Shown: positions 17,096 to 25,833, numbered from the stretch's first letter. The stretch is DNA of 64,000 nucleotides from Agromyces sp. CF514 (GCF_900113185.1 NZ_FOZD01000001.1:124001-188000); one strand, 5' to 3'. The notes: generated from the letters alone by a model not told the origin. A program made the numbers and translations.

Positions 17096-18382
17096 TCAGG
17101 CGGCCGGCGTCGCGCAGGTCGCGAGCTTGCCCATGTTCGCGGTGGCCTGCTCGAGCGACCACGGCAACTCGACCAACGGCGCCTCGCGGCCGTCGACGGC
17201 GTCGGCCTTCGATCCGATCGAGGCGAGCGCGAACGCGGCTTCTCTGGCGAACGCGTCGCCCGCGCTCGAGTTGTTGAGCACCAGCACGACCGTGAGCCCC
17301 GACGACGGGTCGGTGAGGGCCGCGGTCAGCGTGCCGGGAGACTCGCTGACGTCGCCGCGCAAGGGCCCGAACGTCGAGCCGCCGATGCCGCCCTGGTACC
17401 ACGTCGGCACGGAACCGCTCAACGCCTGGGTCGTCCACTGGTCGGCCGTCGTGCTCTCGGACCACAGCGAGCCCGTGGCGAACGCCTCGCTGAAGACCTG
17501 CAGGTCGTGCAGCGTGGTGGTGGCGCCTGCCGCCTCGGCGCCGATCGAACTCGACTGGTCGGACTGGTCGAGCCGCGTCGCGCAGTCCGGCTTGCCGTCG
17601 CCCTTGATCGCCGCGGAGTAGGCGCCGAGCAGGCCGTGCCCGCCGGCGTCGGCCGCCGGGATGCCCGTGTCCTCCATGCCGAGCGGGGCGAAGACGTACT
17701 GGTCGGCCAGCGACGCCCAGGACTGCCCCGTGTGCCGCTGCATGCCCATCGCCGCGAGCAGCACTCCCGTGCGCGACTCGGTCACCGCGCTGCCCGGAGG
17801 ACCCGTGCGGGCGAGGCCCATCCCCGTCGCGACGAGTTCGTTGTCAGACCACGGCCGCTGCGGGTTCGCTGCGATCACGCGCTCGAGGCCCGGGTAGTAG
17901 TCAGCGACGCCCGACGAATGCCGGCACAGCTGCTCGTAGGTGATGCCGCCGAGCGAGGGGATCCAGTCGACGTCGTCGGCGATCTCGTCAGCGAGGTCGA
18001 GCCGACCGTCGTCGACGAGCTTCAGCATGATCGAGCACGTCACCTCCGACGTGAGCGTGCCCATGCGGAACGGCGTGTCGACCGCCGTCGGAACGGCTTT
18101 CTCGTCGAACGACACGGTGCCGGATGCCGCGGTCCACTCCCCCGACCACGGAGCCCAGACGCCGGCGATGCCACCGCTCGAGCCGCTCAGCGCGATCGCC
18201 TGCTCGAGCACGCCCTGCAGGGCGTCGGTGCTCGCGGAGGCGAGTTCGGCGTCGACCGGGTCGAACTGCGCGGCCGGATTCGCTGGCCCGAACGAGCAGC
18301 CCTGCAGCCCGATCGAGAGCACGACGAGCACTCCGGCGGCGATACCCCATCTCCGCCGCCGACTTCCCCGCCGAGCAGCCAC
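17096..18382 (-). CDS. Beta-lactamase-fold (serine hydrolase-like) lipoprotein lacking catalytic motifs
   Basis: A 428-residue exported lipoprotein (basic N-terminus, hydrophobic helix, lipobox GLQGC with Cys29) with the class C beta-lactamase/DD-peptidase-like fold. Fold landmarks survive: DTPFRMGTL, MLKLVDDGRLDLADEI, ITYEQLCRHSSGVADYY, FAPLGMEDTG. The catalytic residues do not. The SxxK position (residues 109-112) reads TLTS, the YxN position (202-204) reads ESR, and the HxG/KTG position (329-332) reads YQGG. It is therefore probably not a hydrolase and may be a ligand-binding or scaffolding pseudo-enzyme. It is a single gene with no obvious functional partner. Confidence 0.8.
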   Translation of the reverse strand: MAARRGSRRRRWGIAAGVLVVLSIGLQGCSFGPANPAAQFDPVDAELASASTDALQGVLEQAIALSGSSGGIAGVWAPWSGEWTAASGTVSFDEKAVPTAVDTPFRMGTLTSEVTCSIMLKLVDDGRLDLADEIADDVDWIPSLGGITYEQLCRHSSGVADYYPGLERVIAANPQRPWSDNELVATGMGLARTGPPGSAVTESRTGVLLAAMGMQRHTGQSWASLADQYVFAPLGMEDTGIPAADAGGHGLLGAYSAAIKGDGKPDCATRLDQSDQSSSIGAEAAGATTTLHDLQVFSEAFATGSLWSESTTADQWTTQALSGSVPTWYQGGIGGSTFGPLRGDVSESPGTLTAALTDPSSGLTVVLVLNNSSAGDAFAREAAFALASIGSKADAVDGREAPLVELPWSLEQATANMGKLATCATPAA

Positions 18383-18438
18383 GAGCCCCCCTCGCTGTGT
18401 CTCGACGAGAGTCTAACCCGGCGTTCCTGTGCAAGCGA

Positions 18439-19740
18439 TCAGGACGCCGGACCGATCTCGCGGTGGGCTCCGGACATGAAGCGCTCGACCGCGGAGTCGA
18501 CGATGATGTCGCTCGGTCGGAGCGGTCTGGAGAGGTAGAGGCCGTCGAGCGAGGTGAGCCGGCTGAGCGCGACATAGGTCTGCCCGGGGCTGAACACGCG
18601 CTGTCCGAGATCGACGATGGCCGTGTCGTAGCTCGCGCCCTGAGACTTGTGGATCGTGACCGCCCAGGCCAGCCGCAGCGGGAACTGCGTGAACTCCGCC
18701 ACGATCTGCCGCTCGAGCTTCTTGCGGCCCGGGTCCCAGGAGTACTTGTACTTCTCCCACGTCGCGGGCTCGACCTCGTGCTCCTCGCCGTCGACCTCGA
18801 CGCGCAGCTCGCGGTCGAGTCGGGTGACGGTGCCGATGGTGCCGTTGACCCAGCGCTGGCCGTCGGGCCCGATCGCCGTGTCGTTGCGCAGGAACATGAC
18901 CTGCGCCCCGACCTTGAGCTCGAGGCGCTCGTCGGCGGGGTACGCCCGGCCCCCGAAGTCGCCGGCGACCTCGGCCTCGTTCGCCTTCGACGTGCCGGGA
19001 AGCCGATGCAGTTGCGTCGCATTGATGCGGTTGACCGTGCCGTTCGTGGTCGCGAGGGTGATCGCACCGTGCTCGGGCAGGGGGCGGCGCGCCCCGATGC
19101 CGTTGAGCACGCCCGCGATCTCGGCAGTGACCATGCCGTGGCGCACGGCGTTCAGCATGTGCTTGAACTCGGCATCGTGCTGGCGGTGCACCTCGCCGAG
19201 CTCGAAGATGCGCAGGTCGGTCTCGCGCCAGACCTTGGCGTCGAAGAACCACATCGAGTCGTAGGTGTCGGCGAAGTAGGCCCGCTCGTCGCCGTCGCCG
19301 GGCACGGGCGCGAGCTGGTACGGGTCGCCGAACAGCACGACCTGCACGCCGCCGAACGGCTCGTGCCTGCGCTGCCTCGCCTGCCGGAGCGCGCGATCCA
19401 TGGCGTCCATCAGGTCGGCGTTCACCATCGAGATCTCGTCGATGACGAGGGTGTCCATGGCGTTCAGGATCTTGCGCACGGCGTCGTTCTGCTCGATCTC
19501 GTGGTCGGCGATGACCCCGATCGGCAGGCGGAAGAGCGAGTGGATCGTCTGCCCGCCGACGTTCAGCGCGGCGACGCCCGTGGGCGCGCAGATCACGATC
19601 TGCTTCTGCGTGTTCCAGTTCAGGTGGTTGAGCAGCGTGGACTTGCCGGTGCCCGCCCGACCCGTGACGAACACGTGGTCGCGCGTGCCCTCGATCGCCT
19701 CGAAGACCGCGGTCTGCTCGCGCGTGAGGGTGGGGGCCAA
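18439..19740 (-). CDS. Pif1/RecD-like SF1 DNA helicase
   Basis: A 433-residue superfamily 1B helicase. Visible motifs are Walker A VTGRAGTGKST (about residues 25-35), CAPTGVAALNVGGQTIHSLF (motif Ia), VIDEISMVNADLMDAM (motif II), FGDPYQLAPV (motif III), LATTNGTVNRIN, and the C-terminal AWAVTIHKSQGASYDTAIVDLG with YVALSRLTSLDGLYLSRP (motifs V-VI). A TTG at 19740 is the start, preceded by GGAGA at about 5 nt. It is shorter than RecD and matches small bacterial Pif1-type helicases, probably acting in 5'-3' unwinding at replication or repair structures. No partner gene is adjacent. Confidence 0.9.
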   Translation of the reverse strand: MAPTLTREQTAVFEAIEGTRDHVFVTGRAGTGKSTLLNHLNWNTQKQIVICAPTGVAALNVGGQTIHSLFRLPIGVIADHEIEQNDAVRKILNAMDTLVIDEISMVNADLMDAMDRALRQARQRRHEPFGGVQVVLFGDPYQLAPVPGDGDERAYFADTYDSMWFFDAKVWRETDLRIFELGEVHRQHDAEFKHMLNAVRHGMVTAEIAGVLNGIGARRPLPEHGAITLATTNGTVNRINATQLHRLPGTSKANEAEVAGDFGGRAYPADERLELKVGAQVMFLRNDTAIGPDGQRWVNGTIGTVTRLDRELRVEVDGEEHEVEPATWEKYKYSWDPGRKKLERQIVAEFTQFPLRLAWAVTIHKSQGASYDTAIVDLGQRVFSPGQTYVALSRLTSLDGLYLSRPLRPSDIIVDSAVERFMSGAHREIGPAS

Positions 19741-19986
19741 GGGTTCTCCGGCTGATCGGACGCCGCTCGACGAGGGCTGCTCTGAGGCGCGCCTGCCTGG
19801 CGCGATCCCACTGTAACCGGGCGACGCGGGTTCGGCGGCGTCGGCCGGGCGAGATGTGCAGACCCCGTGCAGACCGGTTCCCCATGTGGAGGGGCGGATG
19901 CCGCGTCGCGGCCGCGACCGCCCGCTCGAGCGCCTGCCGGCCCGGCGCTCGGGCCTGCGGCATCCGTCGCCGCCTAGACTGACGGG

Positions 19987-21042
19987 GTGACTGGCTCGGG
20001 GGTGCGAAGCGGCCGGCTCTCACCGCTATCGATCGTCGCGTGGGCCGGACTCGCCATGCTGCTCGTCGGCGCCTTCCTCGCCGCGCTCGGCGGCCTCAAC
20101 CAGACCACGTACGGCGCCGCGAACTTCGTCGAGCGCTACCTCGCCGCGGTCGCCGACGACGACCTCGCGACCGCGATCACGACCCCGGGCGTCGCACTCG
20201 ACGCCGAGGAGCTCGAGGCGAAGGGGCTGCCGGCCGACATCTCCACGGCGATGCTGAGGTCCGACGTGATCGAGGCCGGGCCCGAAGACGTGCGCGTCGT
20301 CGACGACGTCGTGAACGACGACGGCACGCACACCGTCACAGCCAGTTACCGGCTCGATACGGCGATCCTGCAGACCTCGTTCGACGTGCGCGCGATCGAC
20401 CCGCTCTACGGCGTGCTCAACCGCTGGGCGTTCGTCGAGAGCCCGATCGCCGTGGTCGACGTGACCGCCGCGCACTACCCGATCTTCACGGTCGGCGACC
20501 TCACGCTCGACACCCGGGCGTCGAAGACCGGCGACGAGCTGAGCGCCTTCTCCCAGGCCGCGCCCTACCTCGCGATCGCGCCCGCCGCATACGAGTTCGG
20601 CGCCTCCGACACGCTCGTCGTCGCGGCACCCGTTCCGATCACGGCCGAGCCCGGTGCGAGCGTCGCCGTGACCGTCGACGCGCAGCCGACCGCCGACTTC
20701 AACGCGCGCGTGCAGACCCAGGTCGATGCCTACCTCGACGACTGCGCGACCCAGGCCGTGCTGCAGCCGGCCGGCTGCCCGTTCGGCATCGAGATCGACG
20801 ACCGCGTGCTCGGCGAACCGGCGTGGTCGATCGTGGAGTATCCCGAGGTGGTGCTCACCGCCGGCGAGTCCGCGTTCGAGATGCCCCCCACGGCCGGCAC
20901 CGCGCACATCTCGGTGGAGGTGCAGTCGCTCTTCGACGGCGAGATCAGCCAACTCGAGGAGGACCGCCCCTTCAAGGTCGCCCTGAGCGCGTCGATCCGG
21001 CCCGACGGCAGCATCGCGATCCAGCTGCAGCAGACCGACTGA
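19987..21042 (+). CDS. Conserved-looking membrane-anchored extracytoplasmic protein, function unknown
   Basis: A 351-residue protein starting at GTG 19987. A short cytoplasmic tail is followed by one hydrophobic segment (about residues 13-36, SIVAWAGLAMLLVGAFLAALGG), and the remainder is a soluble, acidic domain predicted to be outside the cell. The first part (YGAANFVERYLAAVADDDLATAITTPG) resembles the NTF2-like opening of many secreted actinobacterial proteins. A single pair of cysteines (DDCATQAVLQPAGCPFGI) could form a disulphide. I do not recognise a named family. It is convergent with the CopD-CtaG gene. Confidence 0.7.
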   Translation: MTGSGVRSGRLSPLSIVAWAGLAMLLVGAFLAALGGLNQTTYGAANFVERYLAAVADDDLATAITTPGVALDAEELEAKGLPADISTAMLRSDVIEAGPEDVRVVDDVVNDDGTHTVTASYRLDTAILQTSFDVRAIDPLYGVLNRWAFVESPIAVVDVTAAHYPIFTVGDLTLDTRASKTGDELSAFSQAAPYLAIAPAAYEFGASDTLVVAAPVPITAEPGASVAVTVDAQPTADFNARVQTQVDAYLDDCATQAVLQPAGCPFGIEIDDRVLGEPAWSIVEYPEVVLTAGESAFEMPPTAGTAHISVEVQSLFDGEISQLEEDRPFKVALSASIRPDGSIAIQLQQTD

Positions 21043-21063
21043 CGCCGGCCGAATCGCCTGAGC

Positions 21064-23058
21064 TCAGCCCAGCCGGTCGTGCTCGGCGATCGCGGCGAGA
21101 CGTGCGTTGTAGGCCTCGAGCTCTGCGTCGCCCGTACGGTCGGCGTGCCGATCGCGCCGCTTGGACTCCTTCTGGTCGCTGCGCGACCACTGCACCGCGA
21201 CCGTGATCGCGAGCGCCACGGTCGGGATCTCGCCGATCGACCAGGCCAGGCCGCCGCCCATCTGCTGGTCGACGAGCGCGTCGGTTCCCCAGCCCATCGC
21301 GCCGTACCAGTCGGCGAGCAGCAGGCCCGCGCTCGACATGATCGCGAGGCCGAAGAACGCGTGCAGCGCCATCGTGCCGAGCAGCAGCACGAGTCGGAAC
21401 GCATACGGCAGGCGGTAGGGCACCGGATCGATGCCGATGAGCGACTGCACGAACAGGTACCCCGTGATGAGGAAGTGCACGATCATCCACTCGTGGCCGA
21501 TGTGGTCGACCATGGTCCACCTGAACAGCGGCGAGTAGTAGAAGACCCAGAGCGACCCGGCGAACAGCACGGCCGCGACGATCGGGTTCGCGATGATGCC
21601 CGCGAACTTCGAGTGCACGGCGAGCAGGATCCACTCGCGGCCGCCGCGCGACCCGTCCTTGCGGGCCTTGATCGCGCGTGCCGCGAGCGTGACCGGCGCC
21701 CCCGGCACGAGCAGCACCGGAACGGCCATGGTCAGCACCATGTGCGCGGCCATGTGGGCCGAGAACAGATACTGCTCGTAGGCGTTCACGCCGCCGTTCG
21801 TGATGTACGCGAGCAGCAGCATGCCCAAGACCCAGAGCACCGACCGGTACACGGGCCACTTGTCGCCACGGCGACGCAGGCGCCAGACGCCCGCGAGGTA
21901 GAAGAAGATGCCGAACCCGCAGGCGAGGATCCACAGCAGGTCGAGGTTCCACTCGGTGAAGTAGCGGTACAGGTCGGGCCAGGGCGGCAGCGGCTCGCCC
22001 GTGAGGATCTCGGCGGGGGTCCGTGCGATGACTCCGGGCTCCTCGACGACGGGCGTCGCGGTGCGCGCCAGTGCGGCCGCCACGCCAGAGGCGATTCCCA
22101 TGAAGGCGAGCTCGGCGACGACGAGCACCCAGAACTCGGAGATGCGGGATGCCGGTCGGCCGGCCTTGCCCTCTTGGGCTGCGCGCGACATCCGCCCGAT
22201 CAGGTACCGGCGCTGGATCGCCCCGAACCCGCCGAGCGCGAGCAGCGCGAGCAGCTTCACGAGCACGAGCACGCCGTACGGCGTCGTCAGCTGCTCCCAG
22301 GTGCCGATGCGGAGCGCGGCGTTGGCGTATCCGGAGACGGCCACGACGATGAAGCAGATCAGAGCGACCGTCGAGTAGCGCGCGAGCACGACCGGCAGTC
22401 GGGCGCCGTCGAGTTCGCGGCGCAGCAGCACGATGGTGAGCAGCCCGCCGAGCCAGACGGCCGCGAACACGAGGTGCAGCCCGAGCGACGTGATCGCCGC
22501 GCTGTGTCCGGCCGTTCCGGCCGAGTGGCCCTGCTGCGCCATGGGCACGAGCGCGACGACCGCGAGCACCGCGACGAAGACGAGGGCGGTGTGGTTGCGC
22601 ACCGCGAAGCAGAGCACGGTCACCGCGGCACCGATGAGCGTCGTCGTGAGCCAGGACTGGCCGAGCGGGATCGTCGTGAGGAACTGCCCGAGTTGCGCGC
22701 CGAAGGTGTCGCTGAGGCTCAGCGGCACGCCCGTCACCACGAGGAAGGTGAGCAGGCCCGTCAGCGCACTGGCCACGGTGAACACGGCGGCGGATGCCGC
22801 GGCCGTGTCGAGCGCGACGTCGAACTCGCGTCGCTTCGGGCTCAGCGCCCACACGGCGAGCACGAGGGAGCCCAGCATGCCGGCCGCACCCAGGTTCACG
22901 AACAGCTTCGCGATCGGCAGGCCCCACCGGGAGAACGGGCCCGGATCCTGGATCAGCTGCGGCGCCGCTCCCCCGCCGTAGGCGAGTGCCGCGACCGTCG
23001 CCGCGAGCGCGACGGCGATGAGGACGGCAGGGCCGAACACACGGACTGAGCGGGGCAC
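21064..23058 (-). CDS. CopD-CtaG fusion: copper-resistance/cytochrome-oxidase-assembly membrane protein
   Basis: A 664-residue polytopic membrane protein. The N-terminal half (WGLPIAKLFVNLGAAGMLGSLVLAVWALS through LHLVFAAVWLGGLLTIVLL and VSGYANAALRIGTWEQLTTPYGVLVLVKL) matches the CopD copper-resistance domain. The C-terminal half (YLAGVWRLRRRGDKWPVYR, FSAHMAAHMVLTMAVPVLLVPGAPV, GHEWMIVHFLITGYLFVQSLIGIDP) matches CtaG of caa3-type oxidase assembly, with its membrane histidines. The fusion is common in actinobacteria. It probably moves copper for cytochrome oxidase maturation. No CsoR-type dyad is visible upstream. Confidence 0.9.
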   Translation of the reverse strand: MPRSVRVFGPAVLIAVALAATVAALAYGGGAAPQLIQDPGPFSRWGLPIAKLFVNLGAAGMLGSLVLAVWALSPKRREFDVALDTAAASAAVFTVASALTGLLTFLVVTGVPLSLSDTFGAQLGQFLTTIPLGQSWLTTTLIGAAVTVLCFAVRNHTALVFVAVLAVVALVPMAQQGHSAGTAGHSAAITSLGLHLVFAAVWLGGLLTIVLLRRELDGARLPVVLARYSTVALICFIVVAVSGYANAALRIGTWEQLTTPYGVLVLVKLLALLALGGFGAIQRRYLIGRMSRAAQEGKAGRPASRISEFWVLVVAELAFMGIASGVAAALARTATPVVEEPGVIARTPAEILTGEPLPPWPDLYRYFTEWNLDLLWILACGFGIFFYLAGVWRLRRRGDKWPVYRSVLWVLGMLLLAYITNGGVNAYEQYLFSAHMAAHMVLTMAVPVLLVPGAPVTLAARAIKARKDGSRGGREWILLAVHSKFAGIIANPIVAAVLFAGSLWVFYYSPLFRWTMVDHIGHEWMIVHFLITGYLFVQSLIGIDPVPYRLPYAFRLVLLLGTMALHAFFGLAIMSSAGLLLADWYGAMGWGTDALVDQQMGGGLAWSIGEIPTVALAITVAVQWSRSDQKESKRRDRHADRTGDAELEAYNARLAAIAEHDRLG

Positions 23059-23172
23059 CGGACAAGCCTACGCGGCGCGCGGCGCCCGCCCGGCCACAGA
23101 CGGTTACGCGGCAGTCGGCCGCGGCACGCCTGCGGAGGGCAACGGCACGCGGCCGCGGCCGCAGACGACGAA

Positions 23173-23198
23173 GGGCGCCCGGCCGCAGCCGGACGCCC
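23173..23198 (-). terminator. Terminator hairpin after HU gene
   Basis: GGGCG-C-CCGGC (23173-23183) pairs with GCCGG-A-CGCCC (23188-23198), with a single mismatch and a 4-nt loop, starting 18 nt past the HU stop on the minus strand. Confidence 0.6.
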
Positions 23199-23215
23199 CC
23201 CGAGGGTCGCGAAGA

Positions 23216-23503
23216 CTACTTCGCGGCGGCCTTCAGCTTGGAGCCGGCCGAGACCTTGACCGAGTAGCCGGCCGGGATCTGGATCTCGGCGCCGGTCTGC
23301 GGGTTGCGGCCCGTGCGGGCAGCGCGGTGGGTGCGCTCGACGGCGAGCCAGCCCGGGATGGAGACCTTGGTGCCCGAGCCCACGGACTCGGCGAGGGCCT
23401 CGAAGAGACCGCCGAGAACGGCGTCGACGGTTGCCTGGCTCTGCCCGGTCGACGCAGCGACCTTCGCGACGAGCTCGGTCTTGTTGAGCGACTTGTCAGC
23501 CAT
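23216..23503 (-). CDS. hup: HU-family nucleoid-associated DNA-binding protein
   Basis: A 95-residue HU/IHF-family protein that bends and compacts DNA. It has the canonical N-terminal helices (LNKTELVAKVAASTGQSQATVDAVLGGLFEALAESV), IPGWLAVE, and the arm motif RTGRNPQTGAEIQIPAG with its intercalating proline region, then SVKVSAGSKLKAAAK. It lacks the long Lys/Ala-rich C-terminal tail of mycobacterial HupB. ATG 23503 is preceded by GGAGG at about 8-nt spacing. It is monocistronic, followed by a hairpin. Confidence 0.96.
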   Translation of the reverse strand: MADKSLNKTELVAKVAASTGQSQATVDAVLGGLFEALAESVGSGTKVSIPGWLAVERTHRAARTGRNPQTGAEIQIPAGYSVKVSAGSKLKAAAK

Positions 23504-23817
23504 TGAATGTCCTCCTCGGACGTTCGCTGTTCTGTACAGCAGTTTTATGAATATTCGGGAACGATCGTTCAACCGCCCCCGTGGCCGTTCGGGCCGCCTC
23601 GAATGTAGCAGAGAACCCCGGAAACTCGCGGATTTCCGGCCTTTTCGGGCAGGGAAGCCCCGGCGTGTCGCACTGTGACGACCGCGAGGGCGCGTCGATC
23701 GACGCCGGCCGGCACGCGCAGCGCCCGCCCGCGACATCCGTCATCGATGCCCGGAGACGACGAGAGGGGCGCCCCGGAAGACCGGGACGCCCCTCTCGGA
23801 AGCGGTTCAGCTCGTGA
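23504..23817. other. 314-nt intergenic region between rpsN and HU gene
   Basis: No gene is seen. It contains the rpsN terminator (23761-23798) and, toward HU, a promoter candidate. On the minus strand this is TTGAAC, 17 nt, CATAAA (-35 at 23567-23572, -10 at 23544-23549), unusually AT-rich for this genome. A perfect palindrome GAACGATCGTTC (23559-23570) overlaps the -35, and GCTGT/ACAGC (23526-23530/23536-23540) lies in the leader. Confidence 0.55.
23761..23798 (-). terminator. Strong terminator of the rpmB-rpmG-rpsN operon
   Basis: CGAGAGGGGCG (23761-23771) pairs perfectly with 23788-23798, extended inward by CCCGG/CCGGG with one mismatch and a 4-nt AAGA loop, giving about 16 pairs. It lies 20 nt past the rpsN stop. 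Confidence 0.75.
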
Positions 23818-24123
23818 TTACCAGCTGGACTTCGTGATGCCGGGCAGCTCGCCACGGTGCGCCATGTCACGGAAGCGGACGCGCGAGACGCCGAACTTCG
23901 TGAGGACACCGCGGGGGCGGCCGTCGATGGCGTCACGCGAACGCACGCGGATGGGCGATGCGTTGCGGGGCAGCTTCTGCAGGCCGACGCGTGCGGCCTC
24001 GCGGGACTCGTCGGTGCCGTTCGGGTCGACGAGGGCCTTCTTCAGCTCGAGGCGCTTCGCCGCGTAGCGGTCGACGATCACCTTGCGCTGCTCGTTGCGC
24101 GCGATCTTGCTCTTCTTCGCCAT
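23818..24123 (-). CDS. rpsN: 30S ribosomal protein S14, zinc-free (C-minus) form
   Basis: A 101-residue S14 ([17 protein letters not shown] to [17 protein letters not shown]). The long form without CxxC zinc ligands contrasts with the 61-residue zinc-binding S14[29 protein letters not shown] is the typical core. It starts 2 nt after the rpmG stop; its ribosome binding site (GAGGAG) lies inside the end of rpmG. In several actinobacteria the zinc-free rpmB/rpmG/rpsN set is Zur-repressed; no Zur-like box is seen before this operon. Confidence 0.97.
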   Translation of the reverse strand: MAKKSKIARNEQRKVIVDRYAAKRLELKKALVDPNGTDESREAARVGLQKLPRNASPIRVRSRDAIDGRPRGVLTKFGVSRVRFRDMAHRGELPGITKSSW

Positions 24124-24125
24124 GT

Positions 24126-24293
24126 TTAGCGCTCCTCTCGGAAATCGACGTGCTTGCGGATCACCGGGTCGTACTTCTTGAGCACGAGACGGTCGGGGTT
24201 GTTGCGACGGTTCTTGCGGGTCACGTAGGTGAACCCGGTGCCGGCCGTCGAACGGAGCTTGATGATGGGACGGATGTCCTGCTGCTTCGCCAT
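24126..24293 (-). CDS. rpmG: 50S ribosomal protein L33, zinc-free form
   Basis: A 55-residue protein: [20 protein letters not shown], then [20 protein letters not shown], ending HVDFREER. The typical CxxC pairs of zinc-binding L33 are absent. Its ATG shares one base with the rpmB stop (TAATG), and its stop is 2 nt before rpsN, so all three are co-translated. Confidence 0.97.
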   Translation of the reverse strand: MAKQQDIRPIIKLRSTAGTGFTYVTRKNRRNNPDRLVLKKYDPVIRKHVDFREER

Positions 24294-24529
24294 TAGAGCT
24301 TCACCCCACGAGCCTGGATGTCCTTGACGACTGCCTCGATGCCGCGGGCGTCGATCACCTTGATGCCCTTGGCGGACACGTTCAGGGTGACGCTACGACG
24401 GAGCGACGGAACGAAGTAGGTCTTCTTCTGCACGTTCGGGTCGAAGCGGCGCTTCGTCCGGCGGTGCGAGTGCGAGATGTTGTGACCGAAGCCGGGAACG
24501 GCTCCAGTCACCTGGCACACTGCTGCCAT
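24293..24529 (-). CDS. rpmB: 50S ribosomal protein L28, zinc-free form
   Basis: A 78-residue L28 ([20 protein letters not shown] to [12 protein letters not shown]). Only one cysteine (Cys5) remains of the CxxC pairs found in zinc-binding L28. It is first in the rpmB-rpmG-rpsN operon. ATG 24529 has GGAGG about 8 nt upstream, and a 7-bp hairpin abuts that ribosome binding site. Confidence 0.97.
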   Translation of the reverse strand: MAAVCQVTGAVPGFGHNISHSHRRTKRRFDPNVQKKTYFVPSLRRSVTLNVSAKGIKVIDARGIEAVVKDIQARGVKL

Positions 24530-24548
24530 TGGTCTTTCCTCCAATACC

Positions 24549-24619
24549 GAGGGGCGGATGCCCCTCCCAAGGTCTCTTGTCTGCTGACTTCCCACGCCGA
24601 AACCCGCGATTTCTCGCGG
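24549..24619 (-). promoter_or_regulatory. Structured 5' leader of rpmB operon
   Basis: Two hairpins lie upstream of the rpmB ribosome binding site: GAGGGGC-GGAT-GCCCCTC (24549-24566) about 10 nt from it, and CCGCGA-TTTC-TCGCGG (24604-24619). They could affect translation or mRNA stability. No known ribosomal-protein leader class is recognised. Confidence 0.4.
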
Positions 24620-24809
24620 TGTTCGAAGGGGGATGGTCGCGGTCTGGGCAGTGGATGTGCCCAGCCAAAGGAACAGCCTACCAGAGAGGCCGATCACGGC
24701 CGAATCGAGCGGATGCCGCGGGCCGGCCACGCGCGCACGGCGGCCCGTGATCCTCCGCGCGGTGGTATCCCTGACGTGAGACGTCATCGGATCGAGGGAA
24801 TGAGGCGAC

Positions 24810-25781
24810 GTGGGACCACGCTCGGATGCGCAGCGCGTGACGGTCATCGGCGCCGGGGTGATCGGCCTCTCGACCGCTGTCGAACTCGCGCGCGACGGGC
24901 ACGAGGTCACCGTCGTCGCAGACGTCGACACGATGGACACGGTGTCCGCGGTCTCCGCTGCCCTGTGGTTCCCCTACCGCGCCGAGCGATCGCCGGCCGT
25001 CGTCGAGCTGCTCCGCAGCTCGTTCGCGAGGTTCGCCGCACTGTCGGAGGTCTCCGACTCGGGCGTCGAGATGCGCGCAGGCACCGTCGTGGAGCGGTCG
25101 GCGACCCCCGACAGGTCCTGGACCGCGTTCGTGCCGGACGCCGTCGAGGCCGACCCTCGCCTGCTGCCTCCTGGCGCGAGCTCGGGCGTCCGGGCCACCC
25201 TGCCGTTCATCGTGATCCCGGCCTACCTGCCGTGGCTGCGCGCGCGGGCGAGCGCGCTGGGGGTCGTGTTCGAGCGTCGATCCGTGCAGCACCTGGCCGA
25301 GCTCGCGGGTCGCGCCGACACCGTGGTTATCGCCGGCGGCATCCGCGGTGGGGAGCTGCTCGGCGGGGACCCCGACGTCGTGCCCGTGCGGGGGCAGGTC
25401 GTCCGCCTCGCGAACCCCGGACTCACGGACTGGGTCACCGACACCGACGAACCCGATCGCCTCACGTACGTGTTCCCCCGTCGCGACGACATAGTGGTCG
25501 GCGGAACCTCGATCGACGGCTCATGGGATCGCGCGATCGACGTCGACACCGAGCGGGCGATCCTCGAACGCGCGGCGGCGCTGGTGCCGGCGATCGCCGG
25601 CCAGCCGGTGCTGGGCCGCGCGGTCGGGCTTCGGCCCGCGCGCCCGACGATCCGGCTCGAGCGCGTGACCGGGCACGAGCTCCCGGTGATCGCCGCATAC
25701 GGACACGGCGGCGCCGGGGTCACGCTCTCGTGGGGCACGGCCGAACGGGTTCTGGCGCTGCTCCGCGACGACGCGACGTGA
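24810..25781 (+). CDS. FAD-dependent D-amino-acid oxidase
   Basis: A 323-residue oxidoreductase of the DAO family, oxidising D-amino acids to 2-oxo acids with H2O2 release. The N-terminal dinucleotide-binding [28 protein letters not shown] is followed by [41 protein letters not shown] and the C-terminal signature [22 protein letters not shown] with [12 protein letters not shown]. No signal peptide is seen. It starts at GTG 24810 with a weak upstream GAGG, and converges on the betaine importer operon with a perfect palindromic terminator between. Confidence 0.92.
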   Translation: MGPRSDAQRVTVIGAGVIGLSTAVELARDGHEVTVVADVDTMDTVSAVSAALWFPYRAERSPAVVELLRSSFARFAALSEVSDSGVEMRAGTVVERSATPDRSWTAFVPDAVEADPRLLPPGASSGVRATLPFIVIPAYLPWLRARASALGVVFERRSVQHLAELAGRADTVVIAGGIRGGELLGGDPDVVPVRGQVVRLANPGLTDWVTDTDEPDRLTYVFPRRDDIVVGGTSIDGSWDRAIDVDTERAILERAAALVPAIAGQPVLGRAVGLRPARPTIRLERVTGHELPVIAAYGHGGAGVTLSWGTAERVLALLRDDAT

Positions 25782-25817
25782 AAGGGGCGACGGATGCCGC
25801 GGCATCCGTCGCCCCTT
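25782..25817. terminator. Perfect 36-bp palindrome, bidirectional terminator
   Basis: Two 18-nt arms, AAGGGGCGACGGATGCCG and its exact reverse complement, abut with no spacer, immediately after the DAO stop and before the converging binding-protein gene. In RNA it folds as a 16-17-bp stem, with A before and T after the arms on either strand, so it can end transcription in both directions. Its core is the recurrent GGATGCCGCGGCATCC word. Confidence 0.85.
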
Positions 25818-25833
25818 CAGAAGGCCGTCGCGC

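Noticed and set aside
17096-18382. Functional beta-lactamase or DD-carboxypeptidase
   Set aside because: SxxK, YxN and KTG/HxG positions are all substituted.
24549-24619. Riboswitch in the rpmB leader
   Set aside because: Only two simple hairpins are visible; no known riboswitch core (TPP, cobalamin, SAM, glycine, ykkC) can be recognised.
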